From Pseudomonadota bacterium (GTDB taxonomy: Bacteria > Desulfobacterota > Desulfovibrionia > Desulfovibrionales > Desulfovibrionaceae), in NCBI GenBank assembly GCA_023399375.1, contig JAEWPX010000100.1, positions 1-58,056 on the forward strand: a DNA stretch of 58,056 bases, written 5' to 3'. The position numbers and the translations under genes were made by a program. Below the pieces are notes generated by a model. That model saw only the letters and a program-made list of their open reading frames with translations. It did not search any database and was not told the origin of the DNA. Shown one piece after another: positions 16,403 to 24,460 of the stretch. Within the stretch, counting starts at the first letter, position 1, and every line of letters begins with the position of its first letter.

Positions 16403-18064
16403 TCATGGCTTCCGTGCGCCGCCCTCCAGCGGAAAGCGGATGAAAAACCGCGCCCCTTCCCCCGGCCTGCTCAGAAAATCGATGGACCCGCCGTGGCGGG
16501 CCATGATGGCGTTGCTGATGGCCAGCCCCTGTCCCGTCCCCTTCCCCGCCGGCTTGGTGGTGAAAAACGGATCGAACACGCGCCCGGCATGGGCCGGATC
16601 GATGCCCGGCCCGTTGTCGGCCACGGTCACCGTCACGGCATCCGGCTCGAGCGCCGTATCGATGGCGATGCGGCCGCGCTTCCAGGGCTCCCGATGCGCC
16701 TGTTCCTCCAAGGCCTGGGCGGCGTTGAGGACCACGTTGAGCAGGACCTGGGACACCTCGTGGGGTTGACCATAGACCAAAGGCAACTCCGGGGCGAGGT
16801 TTAATTCCACTTCCGCGGCCTGCTTCCAGGCGTTGCGGGTGATGGTGACGATGTCGCGCACCTGGGCGTTTATGTCGAAGAAAAGCGCCTCCCCGGTGCC
16901 GGGATGGGACATCTGGCGCATGGCCGCCACGATCTCGGACACCTGCCGGATGCCCTTGCGGGTGTTGGCGATGGCCAGGGGCACCTCCTGGCGCAGATAG
17001 TCCATATCCAGTTCCTTTTCCAGCGCCCGCACCCGATCCAGGGCCTCGGCCAGGCCCTGTCCGTCCGGGCCGGGGTCCGACGCGCCGCCGGCGAGACGCG
17101 CGACCGCGTCGGCGAGCGCCGCCTGGGCGGTCAGAAAGGCGAGCAACTCGCCGAACGCCTCGTCGAGAAAGCCCGCATTGTAGCCCACGTACTGGATGGG
17201 GGTGTTGATCTCGTGGGCGATGCCCGAGGCCAGCTGACCGATGGCCTGCATGCGCCGCTCGTGCAGGGCCTTGAGTTCCCGAGCCTTGATTTCCGAAAGG
17301 TCCTGGCCAAGCAGAAGCACCCCGGCCGCGCCCCGGGGCTCGGGAACGGGATTGACCGTGAGGCCGAGCAGTCGCGCCTCGCCGCCGGGAACGCGGCAGC
17401 GCACCTCGTCCACGCGCACGGGCTGGAGGGTGCTGCGGCTTCGCGCCACGGCTTCGCGCACGTATTCCCCTTCGAAATCGAGGCCGACGTCGAAGAAGTC
17501 CCGGCCGGCCACCTGCGCGGAAACCAGCCCGAACACGGCCTCGGCGCTGGCGTTGAAGCGCCGGATGCGGTTGTCGCCGTCAAGGCTCACCAGAATGGAC
17601 CGGATGGAGGAGAGCAGCATCTCGATGTCCTGGGTGACCATGGCCATCTCGCGCTCGAAGGCCTGCCGCCGGGTCACGTCGCGCACGATCTCGGCCAGGC
17701 CGATGAGGCCTCCCGCCGCGTCGCGCAGGGGATGGCAGACGATTTCCAGGCTCCGCTCGCCGCCGTCCCGGCCCGGCACCACGGCCACACGGGCGACTTT
17801 TTCTCCCGTGGCCAGGGCCTCGCCCGCGGGGCAGTTCCCGCAGAGCCCTTCCGGGGCGTCCGGACCTTCGTTGCACGGCTCCCCGACCGCAAAGGCCTTG
17901 GACGCGAAAAGCCCGCGCATGGCCGCGTTGGCCGCCAGAACGCGACCTTCGGCATCCAGGAAGCATGCGCCGACATCCACGGCGTCGAAAAAGGCGCGGA
18001 AAAATGGCGTCAGAGGATCGGGCGCACAGGCGACCTCCTTCTTTCGCGACCGGACGCGGCTCAT
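16403..18064 (-). CDS. PAS-domain sensor histidine kinase
   Basis: 553 residues, soluble (no membrane segment). PAS 1 (about 20-130) contains a three-Cys motif, C64-x10-C75-x2-C78, that could hold a metal or cluster. PAS 2 covers about 140-260. HisKA has H284 in ASGIAHEINTPIQY; HATPase shows N-box LLNVVLNAAQAL, G1 DNGPGID, F-box FDPFFTTKPAGKGTGQGL. The ATG at 18064 overlaps the stop of the upstream gene (ATGA). The neighbouring receivers at 16.4 and 21.0 kb are the natural phosphate acceptors. Confidence 0.88.
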   Translation of the reverse strand: MSRVRSRKKEVACAPDPLTPFFRAFFDAVDVGACFLDAEGRVLAANAAMRGLFASKAFAVGEPCNEGPDAPEGLCGNCPAGEALATGEKVARVAVVPGRDGGERSLEIVCHPLRDAAGGLIGLAEIVRDVTRRQAFEREMAMVTQDIEMLLSSIRSILVSLDGDNRIRRFNASAEAVFGLVSAQVAGRDFFDVGLDFEGEYVREAVARSRSTLQPVRVDEVRCRVPGGEARLLGLTVNPVPEPRGAAGVLLLGQDLSEIKARELKALHERRMQAIGQLASGIAHEINTPIQYVGYNAGFLDEAFGELLAFLTAQAALADAVARLAGGASDPGPDGQGLAEALDRVRALEKELDMDYLRQEVPLAIANTRKGIRQVSEIVAAMRQMSHPGTGEALFFDINAQVRDIVTITRNAWKQAAEVELNLAPELPLVYGQPHEVSQVLLNVVLNAAQALEEQAHREPWKRGRIAIDTALEPDAVTVTVADNGPGIDPAHAGRVFDPFFTTKPAGKGTGQGLAISNAIMARHGGSIDFLSRPGEGARFFIRFPLEGGARKP

Positions 18065-18879
18065 CCGGTCCTCTCTTCGAGCCAGACGACCAGGGCGGCA
18101 TCGCCTGCAGGAGAGACGCCGCGCACGAAAAGACAGTCCCCGACGGGCCGGTCGAACGACCGTTCCCTGTCCACCCGGCCGCCCTCCAGACACAGGGCGG
18201 CATCGCGCAACATGTCGCCGCCCTCGCGCAGCAGCGCGTCGCAAACGCCACCCATGCCGCGGCCCCCGGGCGCATCCCCGAGAGCTGCGGCCAGCGCGGT
18301 CGAAAACCCGAGCCCCGCTTCCAGGGCGCGGCCGTCCGGCACCCGGCCCACGAGGAGCGCGCGTTGCGCATACCCGTCCCACCCCAGGGGCACGCCGATG
18401 TCCCGCGGTTCCAGGTGCTGGCCGGCGCAGCGCCGCACGGCCCCGGCCAGGGCCGCGAAAAGGACCTCGGCCACCTTGTTGTCGACGAAAAAGTCCTGGA
18501 GGTAGCGCAGGGGCAATTTGCCTTGCGCGCCCAGGGGGAAATGGCGGCCCATGAGCGCCTGGTATCCTTCCCGGCTGATGTGCCCGCGCATGAGCAGCGC
18601 CTCGCCGAGATAGGCATGCTGGACCTTTTGCAGGAACAGCAGCGCGTCGAGGTCGCGCCGGGACAGGCAGCGCTCGCGCACGGCGATGTCGCCGAAAAGC
18701 CTCGGATCGTCCCGTTGCCGCTCGCGAATGGCCAGGACCTGTTCGGGAGTCAGCGCCCCGCGGTCCATGGCCACTTCGCCGATACGGCGGTTGTTTTCGT
18801 GCTGGAAGCGCAGGCCGTCCTCGAGCTGCGCCTCGGTCACGACTCCCCGCTCCACGAGAAAGCGCCCCAAAAAGCTCAT
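18061..18879 (-). CDS. MshEN/GspE-N-like domain protein of the signalling operon
   Basis: 272 residues. The first 110 residues contain two repeats of the GspE/MshE N-terminal type (FLVERGVVTEAQLEDGLRFQ and GALTPEQVLAIRERQ), a fold that can bind c-di-GMP in MshE. The C-terminal half (about 130-272) is unassigned; it resembles CheX/CheC-like domains only in general pattern. Cytoplasmic. Its stop overlaps the start of the histidine kinase, indicating coupled translation. Confidence 0.7.
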   Translation of the reverse strand: MSFLGRFLVERGVVTEAQLEDGLRFQHENNRRIGEVAMDRGALTPEQVLAIRERQRDDPRLFGDIAVRERCLSRRDLDALLFLQKVQHAYLGEALLMRGHISREGYQALMGRHFPLGAQGKLPLRYLQDFFVDNKVAEVLFAALAGAVRRCAGQHLEPRDIGVPLGWDGYAQRALLVGRVPDGRALEAGLGFSTALAAALGDAPGGRGMGGVCDALLREGGDMLRDAALCLEGGRVDRERSFDRPVGDCLFVRGVSPAGDAALVVWLEERTG

Positions 18880-18915
18880 GCCATGCCCCTTTTCACGGCC
18901 CCTCCGGCCGGCTTG

Positions 18916-19731
18916 TCACCGCCACAGGCGGCCCGACAGGGAACTGTCGGGATACGGCTGCGCCTCTTCCTGTTTCTTTTCAACGGCGCGCCTGAGGTTT
19001 TGCGCCTCGGTGAAACCGGGATCGAGCGCCAGGGCCATATCCAGGAATTTTCCGGCCAGCCGGAGCTTCTCCTTTTCGTAGTAGGTTCTGGCGATGTTGT
19101 AGAGCAGGTGCTCGTCGCGCTTGGTCAGTCGATACGCCTTGAAATAATAGCGCAAGGCCTGGGCATACATGCCGTGCTTGCGCATTTTGATGCCGAACTC
19201 GTTGAAAAGGTGCTTGTGTTCCTCGCCGAAGGCCGCCTCCAGGGTGATGATGCGACGGCAGACGAGGTTGGCGTTGTCGAGTTCGCCCCGGTCGAGATAG
19301 GTGAGCCCCAGGCCGAAGGTGGCGCGGATGTGCTCTTCGTCCACGCGCAGGGCGTTTTTGTATTCGAACTCCGCGGACATGTGCTCGCCCTGGCTGCGAT
19401 GCGCGTCGGCCACGTCCACGGTCTCGCGGACCTGGCGCATCATGGGCACGACCTTGTTGAGGTAGAGATCCGGCTCAGGCAGATAGCTCGCGAGCAGCTC
19501 CTCCTTGGTCACGAGCCGCGCCTTGCCCGAAGGGATGAAGTGCTTGTTGAGGTTGCGTACGACAAACGATCCGTCGTCCTGCTCCTCGGCGAAAACGAAG
19601 ATGTTCTGTTTGACCTTGCGCTTGGTCGTGCCGAACCCGATGACCGATTGGGACTGCGTGGAAAAGACCCCTTTGAACAGCTCGCCCGGTTTCCCGACCG
19701 TCTCGTTTTCGAGTCCAGGTGATGAGTCCAT
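18916..19731 (-). CDS. TPR-repeat protein
   Basis: 271 residues, cytoplasmic. The first 90 residues (GVFSTQSQSVIGFGTTKRKVKQNIFVFAEEQ) form an unassigned beta-rich head. The rest contains about four TPR-like repeats (AEFEYKNALRVDEEHIRATFGLGLTYLD; AQALRYYFKAYRLTKRDEHLLYNIA; AGKFLDMALALDPGFTEAQ). Encoded between the second HD-type response regulator and the MshEN-like protein, so likely a scaffold of the same pathway. Confidence 0.78.
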   Translation of the reverse strand: MDSSPGLENETVGKPGELFKGVFSTQSQSVIGFGTTKRKVKQNIFVFAEEQDDGSFVVRNLNKHFIPSGKARLVTKEELLASYLPEPDLYLNKVVPMMRQVRETVDVADAHRSQGEHMSAEFEYKNALRVDEEHIRATFGLGLTYLDRGELDNANLVCRRIITLEAAFGEEHKHLFNEFGIKMRKHGMYAQALRYYFKAYRLTKRDEHLLYNIARTYYEKEKLRLAGKFLDMALALDPGFTEAQNLRRAVEKKQEEAQPYPDSSLSGRLWR

Positions 19732-19785
19732 GCTGCGCGCCTGGTTGGAGGTTTCCGGCGGCCCCCGCCGCCCGGAGCGGTCTTG

Positions 19786-20985
19786 CTATCCGTCCAGAAT
19801 CCTGGCGAAAGCCAGCTTTTCCGCTGGCGGCACAAGCACACGCCAACGGGCCTTTTTTCCGGAAAGAGCCCCGAGATCGAGCAGGCGGCGGATGGAGAGG
19901 GTGTTAAGTTCGAGTCCCCGTCCGAACACCAGCTCGCCCTTGAGGTCCGACACATCCTGATCGAGGAGCATGCCCGCCGCAAGCCCCTCGCCGGGAACCA
20001 GCCTGGGCTCGTAGCCGTCGGGCATGGTCGCCAGGGACTCCAGCGCGCCGAGCACCTCGGGATCGTACCAGCCCTCCCGGGCGTACATCCGCTCGAGGCT
20101 CTCGGTCACGGCATTGTCCGACTGGCGCTTGTAGCGGTACAGGGCCTCCAGGGTGTCGAAATCGAGGGCGACCTTGAGGATGCGCGCGCCAAGGGGGATG
20201 CGCTCCCCCTTGACGCCGTCCGGCGGCAACCCGCCGCCGTCGTAGCGTTTCTCCTGGTAGGCGATGATTTCCGCCACTTCGCGCAGGCGGGGAATGTTGG
20301 CGACGAGGTCCGCGGCGACCTTGGGATGCATGGCGAACTGGTAGGCCTTGTCCCCGGGCAGGGGCTCGCCGCGGTAGGCCTTGCGCAGGATGTCGGCCGG
20401 CAGGCCGGCGCAGCCGATCTGGGAGAGCATGGCGGCCAGTTCCAGCCGCCAGGCGTCCTCGATGCCCAGATACGCGCCCAGTTCCATGGTCAGGCGCTTG
20501 ACCCGGGAGGACTTGCCGAACGCCTCCGGGCTCACCATTTCGAGCAGGTTGGTCAGGAGCTTGATGGTGCCGCGCACCGTACCGCGCAAAAGCTCCTTTT
20601 CCGCGGCCTGCAACTGGTACTGGCGCAGTCCGGCGGCCAGCGCCTCGGCCAGGTCCTCCTCGGGACAGGGCTTGGTCAGGAAGCTGAACACCTTGCTTTT
20701 GTTGACCGCGGCCATGGCCACGGCGATGTCGGCAAACCCCGTGAGGATGATGCGCACGGCATCGGGACGCAGTTCCCTGACCCTGCCCAGGAACTCCACC
20801 CCGTCCATGCCCGGCATGCGCAGGTCCGACACGACCACGGCCACGTCCAGGCCCGCCGCCAGCATATCCAGTCCGACCTGCGGCCCGGCCGCGACCTCGA
20901 CGTCGTAGGTTTTACGAAAGGCGCGCGCATACGCCGCCAGGATTTCCTGGTCGTCGTCCACGAACATGATGCGCGGTTTCTCCAT
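19786..20985 (-). CDS. Response regulator with degenerate HD-GYP-type output (2)
   Basis: 399 residues, first gene of the leftward operon. Receiver complete: DDD at 10-12, phosphoacceptor D54 in VVSDLRMPG, T in LTGFAD, Lys in FLTKPCPEEDLAEAL. The HD-type output keeps the HP dipeptide before the helix (AMHPKVAADLVANIP) and a partial GYP loop (YDGGGLPPDG), but the catalytic His-Asp is SQ (LSQIG). Better preserved than its paralogue at 15.2 kb but still predicted inactive as a phosphodiesterase; it may bind c-di-GMP or partner proteins. Confidence 0.84.
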   Translation of the reverse strand: MEKPRIMFVDDDQEILAAYARAFRKTYDVEVAAGPQVGLDMLAAGLDVAVVVSDLRMPGMDGVEFLGRVRELRPDAVRIILTGFADIAVAMAAVNKSKVFSFLTKPCPEEDLAEALAAGLRQYQLQAAEKELLRGTVRGTIKLLTNLLEMVSPEAFGKSSRVKRLTMELGAYLGIEDAWRLELAAMLSQIGCAGLPADILRKAYRGEPLPGDKAYQFAMHPKVAADLVANIPRLREVAEIIAYQEKRYDGGGLPPDGVKGERIPLGARILKVALDFDTLEALYRYKRQSDNAVTESLERMYAREGWYDPEVLGALESLATMPDGYEPRLVPGEGLAAGMLLDQDVSDLKGELVFGRGLELNTLSIRRLLDLGALSGKKARWRVLVPPAEKLAFARILDG

Positions 20986-21080
20986 GGGGCTCCGGGGCCG
21001 GCCGGCCGATCTGGAGTCGACGGCCCTACCCGTTTTTCCTAGGCCATGCGCCGCGCTTTTTCAAGGCGGCCGGACAGCCC

Positions 21081-21593
21081 TCAGGCGAGGGCCGGCCAGG
21101 CTACGCCGTCGCGCGCCGCGATAATGCCCGGGGCATCCACAGCCGCCTGGACGGCCCGTTTGGCGACAAGACGCGCGCGCTCGATGCGCCGGCCGAAATC
21201 GCGCCATTTCTCCGCCGCGGCGAGCACCGCCGCCGCCACCTCGGCCGCGCTGTCCGCGGTGACGCCGATCTCGTTGAAGATGTCCGGATATTCGGCTTCG
21301 CTGGGCGTGGGGTCCTGAAGCAGGGCCGTCGCCTGCGCCTCCTTGGTCTGGTAGGCGGCCATCTGTCCCGCGCCCGGCGTCAGCACCGTCTGGCGCAAAG
21401 TTTCGGCCGCGACGTCCAGGGCCGCGCAGGCTGCCGCCTTGGCCGCGTCCAGGTCGATCTCCCAGGGCTGCCCGATCTCAACGAACGTGCCGTCGGAGAC
21501 GGGGAGGACGAGACAGCCGGGGTAGAGGCCGGAAAGGTCCTGGGAGTCGGCGTGTGTCGAAATTACGGTTTGATTGCGTATGACTATTTTCAT
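21081..21593 (-). CDS. Tail fibre assembly-like protein
   Basis: 170 residues. Position directly after the fibre gene (8 nt), the small N-terminal beta region (MKIVIRNQTVIS) and the helical, Ala-rich C-terminal part (KAQATALLQDPTPSEAEYPDIF) resemble phage tail fibre assembly or DUF4376-type chaperones. No motif proves it. AGGGAT precedes the ATG at 21593. Last gene of the phage module, followed by about 95 nt before the signalling operon's first gene. Confidence 0.6.
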   Translation of the reverse strand: MKIVIRNQTVISTHADSQDLSGLYPGCLVLPVSDGTFVEIGQPWEIDLDAAKAAACAALDVAAETLRQTVLTPGAGQMAAYQTKEAQATALLQDPTPSEAEYPDIFNEIGVTADSAAEVAAAVLAAAEKWRDFGRRIERARLVAKRAVQAAVDAPGIIAARDGVAWPALA

Positions 21594-21601
21594 CTGTATC
21601 C

Positions 21602-23140
21602 CTAGTATGCAATAATTGCGTTGTTGTTTCCGATCATATTGGCCGCAGGAGAGAAATCTGTCATATTGTTTCTCAATAAGCACGAATTCTGTGGTGCATA
21701 CACATGGGTCATTGAAGCCATAATTGCCACACTACAAGAATCCAATACGTTTACACCCGTCAGATATGCAAGGCCATGTGAATGGGAAAGTATACCTGTA
21801 TAGTATGAATACTTAAATATTACGCCACATATTTCGCAGTTTGCCCCATATTGCACGAGCATTCCACGCCCTCCTCTTATAAAAATACAATTATATATAG
21901 CTGCACTAGCATTCGACGTGACAGTAACTCCTATCGCAATATCGTTTTCGTTTTCAATGCGAAATCCTTGAATAGATATTAGCGATCTTTTTATGTTAAA
22001 AATAAAAATATAGTCCTGACCCTGGTATTTAATAACAGCTCTATTGCATGGCTTGATGACAATGCTCCCGCCGCCGGCTGTTGCCGACGCAAACGTCTCT
22101 GCCGAGCAGGTGATGACCGTGTTGCCGCCGGAATAGCTCACATCCGATACGACATACGCGCCATTCAGCCCATTCGTGCTACTGCCCGTCAACCCGAGGA
22201 TATCCCCAACCTGAATCGACGAGGTGTAATCACCTGCCACGGTGATCGTCCTGGCCGACGTGTCGATGGCCGCAATCGCCACGACCGTCTCGGCCGACGT
22301 GTTGCCGATGATCTGGATTTTGTCCGCGTCGGGATGGTCGATGACGATCGTGCTCGAGATGGTGTACGTCCCGTCCGCCACCTGGATCGTCACCGTCACG
22401 CCCGAGGCGATCAGCTTGTTGCGGATGCTCGCCAGAGCCCGGGAGATGGAGGCGAAAGAGGCGTTCGGCGAACCGTCGCCCGTCGCATCGTTCCCAGTCG
22501 TGGCCACATGGAGCGTCGTATCCGCGGCGATGAGCCCCTTGGCCGCTCCGGCGAGCCCGGCCGGGGTGACGGCTTTATCGGCGCAGGCGCCTGCCTGCGT
22601 TTCGGCCACCGTGGCCAGCCGCACCTTGCCCTTGCCGCCTGTCGTGGCATCGGAGACCCAGGCGTCGACCGTTCCCGCAGCGTCGGATACGACGATTTTC
22701 GTTGCCGCGGGCGTTGCCGCAGCGTTTGCCGGATCCTGCACGACGCGGGAGGCGGCATCGAGGGAGGCGAGGCCCGATGCGACGGCCTTGGAGGCGAGAA
22801 ACGCGTCGATGGCGGCATGGCTGTTGGTCCCGACGCCGGCAAGCGCGCCATGGGCCACCGCACCGCCGTCGGCCGGCCCCGTGTGCCCATGGTTGGCCAG
22901 CGACGCCGGGACGTCGTTGCCGTGGAGCACGGCCGCGAGAGCGGCCGTAAGCCCGCCCGTATCCAGGGCCAGGGTCACGGTGGTCCGGTCCGCATCGGCG
23001 GCGTAGAGCGCCGCGGCCACGGTGCCGTAGCGCGCGCCGTCCGCGCCGCAGTCGGCAAGGACCCGCACGCCGGGCGAGAATTCGACCGTCCGGTCGCCCG
23101 TGACGGCAAAAGCGTTCGTTCCCAGGAAACTGGCGATCAT
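21602..23140 (-). CDS. Beta-helix tail fibre/spike protein with AT-rich tip
   Basis: 512 residues. The N-terminal 60 residues probably anchor to the tail (FLGTNAFAVTGDRTVEFSPG). Residues about 75-200 are low-complexity and contain a NHGHTG stretch typical of fibre shafts. From about 210 a DUF1565/pectate-lyase-like right-handed beta-helix follows (LHVATTGNDATGDGSPNASF; TIQVADGTYTI; regular N-rich coils). The last roughly 170 codons (21602-22110) are far more AT-rich than the rest, so the receptor-binding tip appears to have been exchanged. AGGGAG precedes the ATG at 23140. Confidence 0.82.
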   Translation of the reverse strand: MIASFLGTNAFAVTGDRTVEFSPGVRVLADCGADGARYGTVAAALYAADADRTTVTLALDTGGLTAALAAVLHGNDVPASLANHGHTGPADGGAVAHGALAGVGTNSHAAIDAFLASKAVASGLASLDAASRVVQDPANAAATPAATKIVVSDAAGTVDAWVSDATTGGKGKVRLATVAETQAGACADKAVTPAGLAGAAKGLIAADTTLHVATTGNDATGDGSPNASFASISRALASIRNKLIASGVTVTIQVADGTYTISSTIVIDHPDADKIQIIGNTSAETVVAIAAIDTSARTITVAGDYTSSIQVGDILGLTGSSTNGLNGAYVVSDVSYSGGNTVITCSAETFASATAGGGSIVIKPCNRAVIKYQGQDYIFIFNIKRSLISIQGFRIENENDIAIGVTVTSNASAAIYNCIFIRGGRGMLVQYGANCEICGVIFKYSYYTGILSHSHGLAYLTGVNVLDSCSVAIMASMTHVYAPQNSCLLRNNMTDFSPAANMIGNNNAIIAY

Positions 23141-23202
23141 AGAGCTCCCTCCGTAAATCCGGTTCGAACTGGGTGTGGGGGTGTGGTTCGTAACGAAAAG
23201 GA

Positions 23203-23496
23203 TCAAGAGAACCGGGCGCGCACCGCAAGGCGCGCCGTGCGGCCGACACCGGTCCAGTCGCCGAGCGTCAGCGAGGCCTGAATCCGGTAGACCCCGGCCT
23301 CGGCCAGATCGCCGGCCTTCGTGACGTAGCGGATATGGCGCGTGACGCCGTCTATTCTCACGAGGCTTCCGGGAAAGACGCGCACCGCGCCCGAGGGCGC
23401 GCGCGCAAGTAGGGCCGGCGCGCCCGCGCCGGCAATGTCCCGGCCGCAGTCCACCAGCAGCTCGACGCCCGTATCGCCTTGGTAAATGCTGTCCAT
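23203..23496 (-). CDS. Phage structural protein, small, beta-rich
   Basis: 97 residues. Pattern MDSIYQGDTGVELLVDCG followed by RHIRYVTKAGDLAEAGVYRIQASLTL resembles small baseplate or BppU-N-type domains seen upstream of fibres in other phages. The match is by layout only. GGAG lies 7 nt upstream of the ATG and overlaps the end of the preceding gene, so translation is probably coupled. Confidence 0.65.
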   Translation of the reverse strand: MDSIYQGDTGVELLVDCGRDIAGAGAPALLARAPSGAVRVFPGSLVRIDGVTRHIRYVTKAGDLAEAGVYRIQASLTLGDWTGVGRTARLAVRARFS

Positions 23497-23507
23497 TGCG
23501 ACTCCGC

Positions 23508-24011
23508 TCAGGTTTGTTCGATTGCGACCGGGGAGGAAAGAACGACGGAAGGGACCACGGCGCTCCATAACGCGATACGGGTCGCAAAGGGCGAAGACAG
23601 GCGCGCCACCGCGCGCAGCCCCGTTCCGGGCAGGGCCTGCGGCGCCGTCAAGGCAAGCGTGGCTGCGCCCGGTCGCGCGACGGTCCGGCTTTGCCAACCG
23701 GCAGTCCCGGCATGCCCTTGCGCTTGTGCGGGCGAAACGCCTGCCGCCGCCCTGGCGTCTCCCCTTCCCGGACCGGCCGCGGCCCTGGCCAAAGCCCGGG
23801 AACCGGCCGCGTGCGCCGCGCTTGCCGCAGCCACGGGAGCGCCTGCCGCACGGCACGCCGCCGCCGCACTGCCGGCACGGCCCACGACTGTCGCGTCCGC
23901 AGCGGCCATTGCCGCACGGCAGGCAACGACGTGCGCCGCCGCATCCTCTCCGCAGAACCCGGTCGCCTGATCGGTCCAGGCCGCGGCGGCATCCACCCAT
24001 GGCGTCGCCAC
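23508..24011 (-). CDS. Ala-rich phage protein of unknown function
   Basis: 167 residues, about one third alanine, helical in the first 110 residues, with a beta-like tail (LPGTGLRAVARLSSPFATRIALWS). Starts with a GTG (24011) placed 5 nt after GGAG. No family recognised. Gene order places it between the long coiled-coil protein and the fibre, so it is probably a minor virion component. Confidence 0.55.
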   Translation of the reverse strand: MATPWVDAAAAWTDQATGFCGEDAAAHVVACRAAMAAADATVVGRAGSAAAACRAAGAPVAAASAAHAAGSRALARAAAGPGRGDARAAAGVSPAQAQGHAGTAGWQSRTVARPGAATLALTAPQALPGTGLRAVARLSSPFATRIALWSAVVPSVVLSSPVAIEQT

Positions 24012-24013
24012 GG

Positions 24014-24433
24014 CTACTCCAGAACCAGGACGCCGGCCGCGTCAAAGGTCACGGAAAAAGTGCCGCCGGTCACGCCCACGTCCTGGCCGAAATCGAGCAG
24101 GCACAGCAAAGGGTTGGTCAGGCCGCCGGCCGTCTTGGCGGCGTAGACGACGGCGTAGCGCGCCGAGATCGTGGCCCCGGCCCAGGACGGATCGGCAGCG
24201 TCCAGCACCGCGGCATCGCCGGAAACGCTCCAGGTCACGCCGGAAAGAACCGCGCCGCCCGTGGAGTAGCCCGCGCCCGATACCTCGGCCGCGGCCACGT
24301 CGGCGAACCTGGCGTGGCCGGAATCCGGCACGTAGGCGTGCGTCAGGAGCGCGCATTTGAGCGTGTCGGAACCCAGGACGAACAACCCTTCGCCAAGCCC
24401 CCGCTTGCAGGACGCATAGATGCGATTGGCCAT
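24014..24433 (-). CDS. Phage hypothetical protein
   Basis: 139 residues. Starts MANRIYASCKRGLGEG after AGGAGG. The sequence from LKCALLTHAYVPDSGHARFADV through GAVLSGVTW is typical of a small conserved phage family in which a short beta-sandwich follows a defined N-terminus. Function unknown; adjacency suggests tail or fibre attachment. Confidence 0.65.
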   Translation of the reverse strand: MANRIYASCKRGLGEGLFVLGSDTLKCALLTHAYVPDSGHARFADVAAAEVSGAGYSTGGAVLSGVTWSVSGDAAVLDAADPSWAGATISARYAVVYAAKTAGGLTNPLLCLLDFGQDVGVTGGTFSVTFDAAGVLVLE

Positions 24434-24460
24434 AAATCCTCCTGTCATGGCGTTATTGCG

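Noticed and set aside
19899..19935. A GTTCGAGTCCCC stretch like a tRNA T-arm
   Set aside because: It is inside the coding sequence of a response regulator, and no acceptor, anticodon or D arm can be paired around it.
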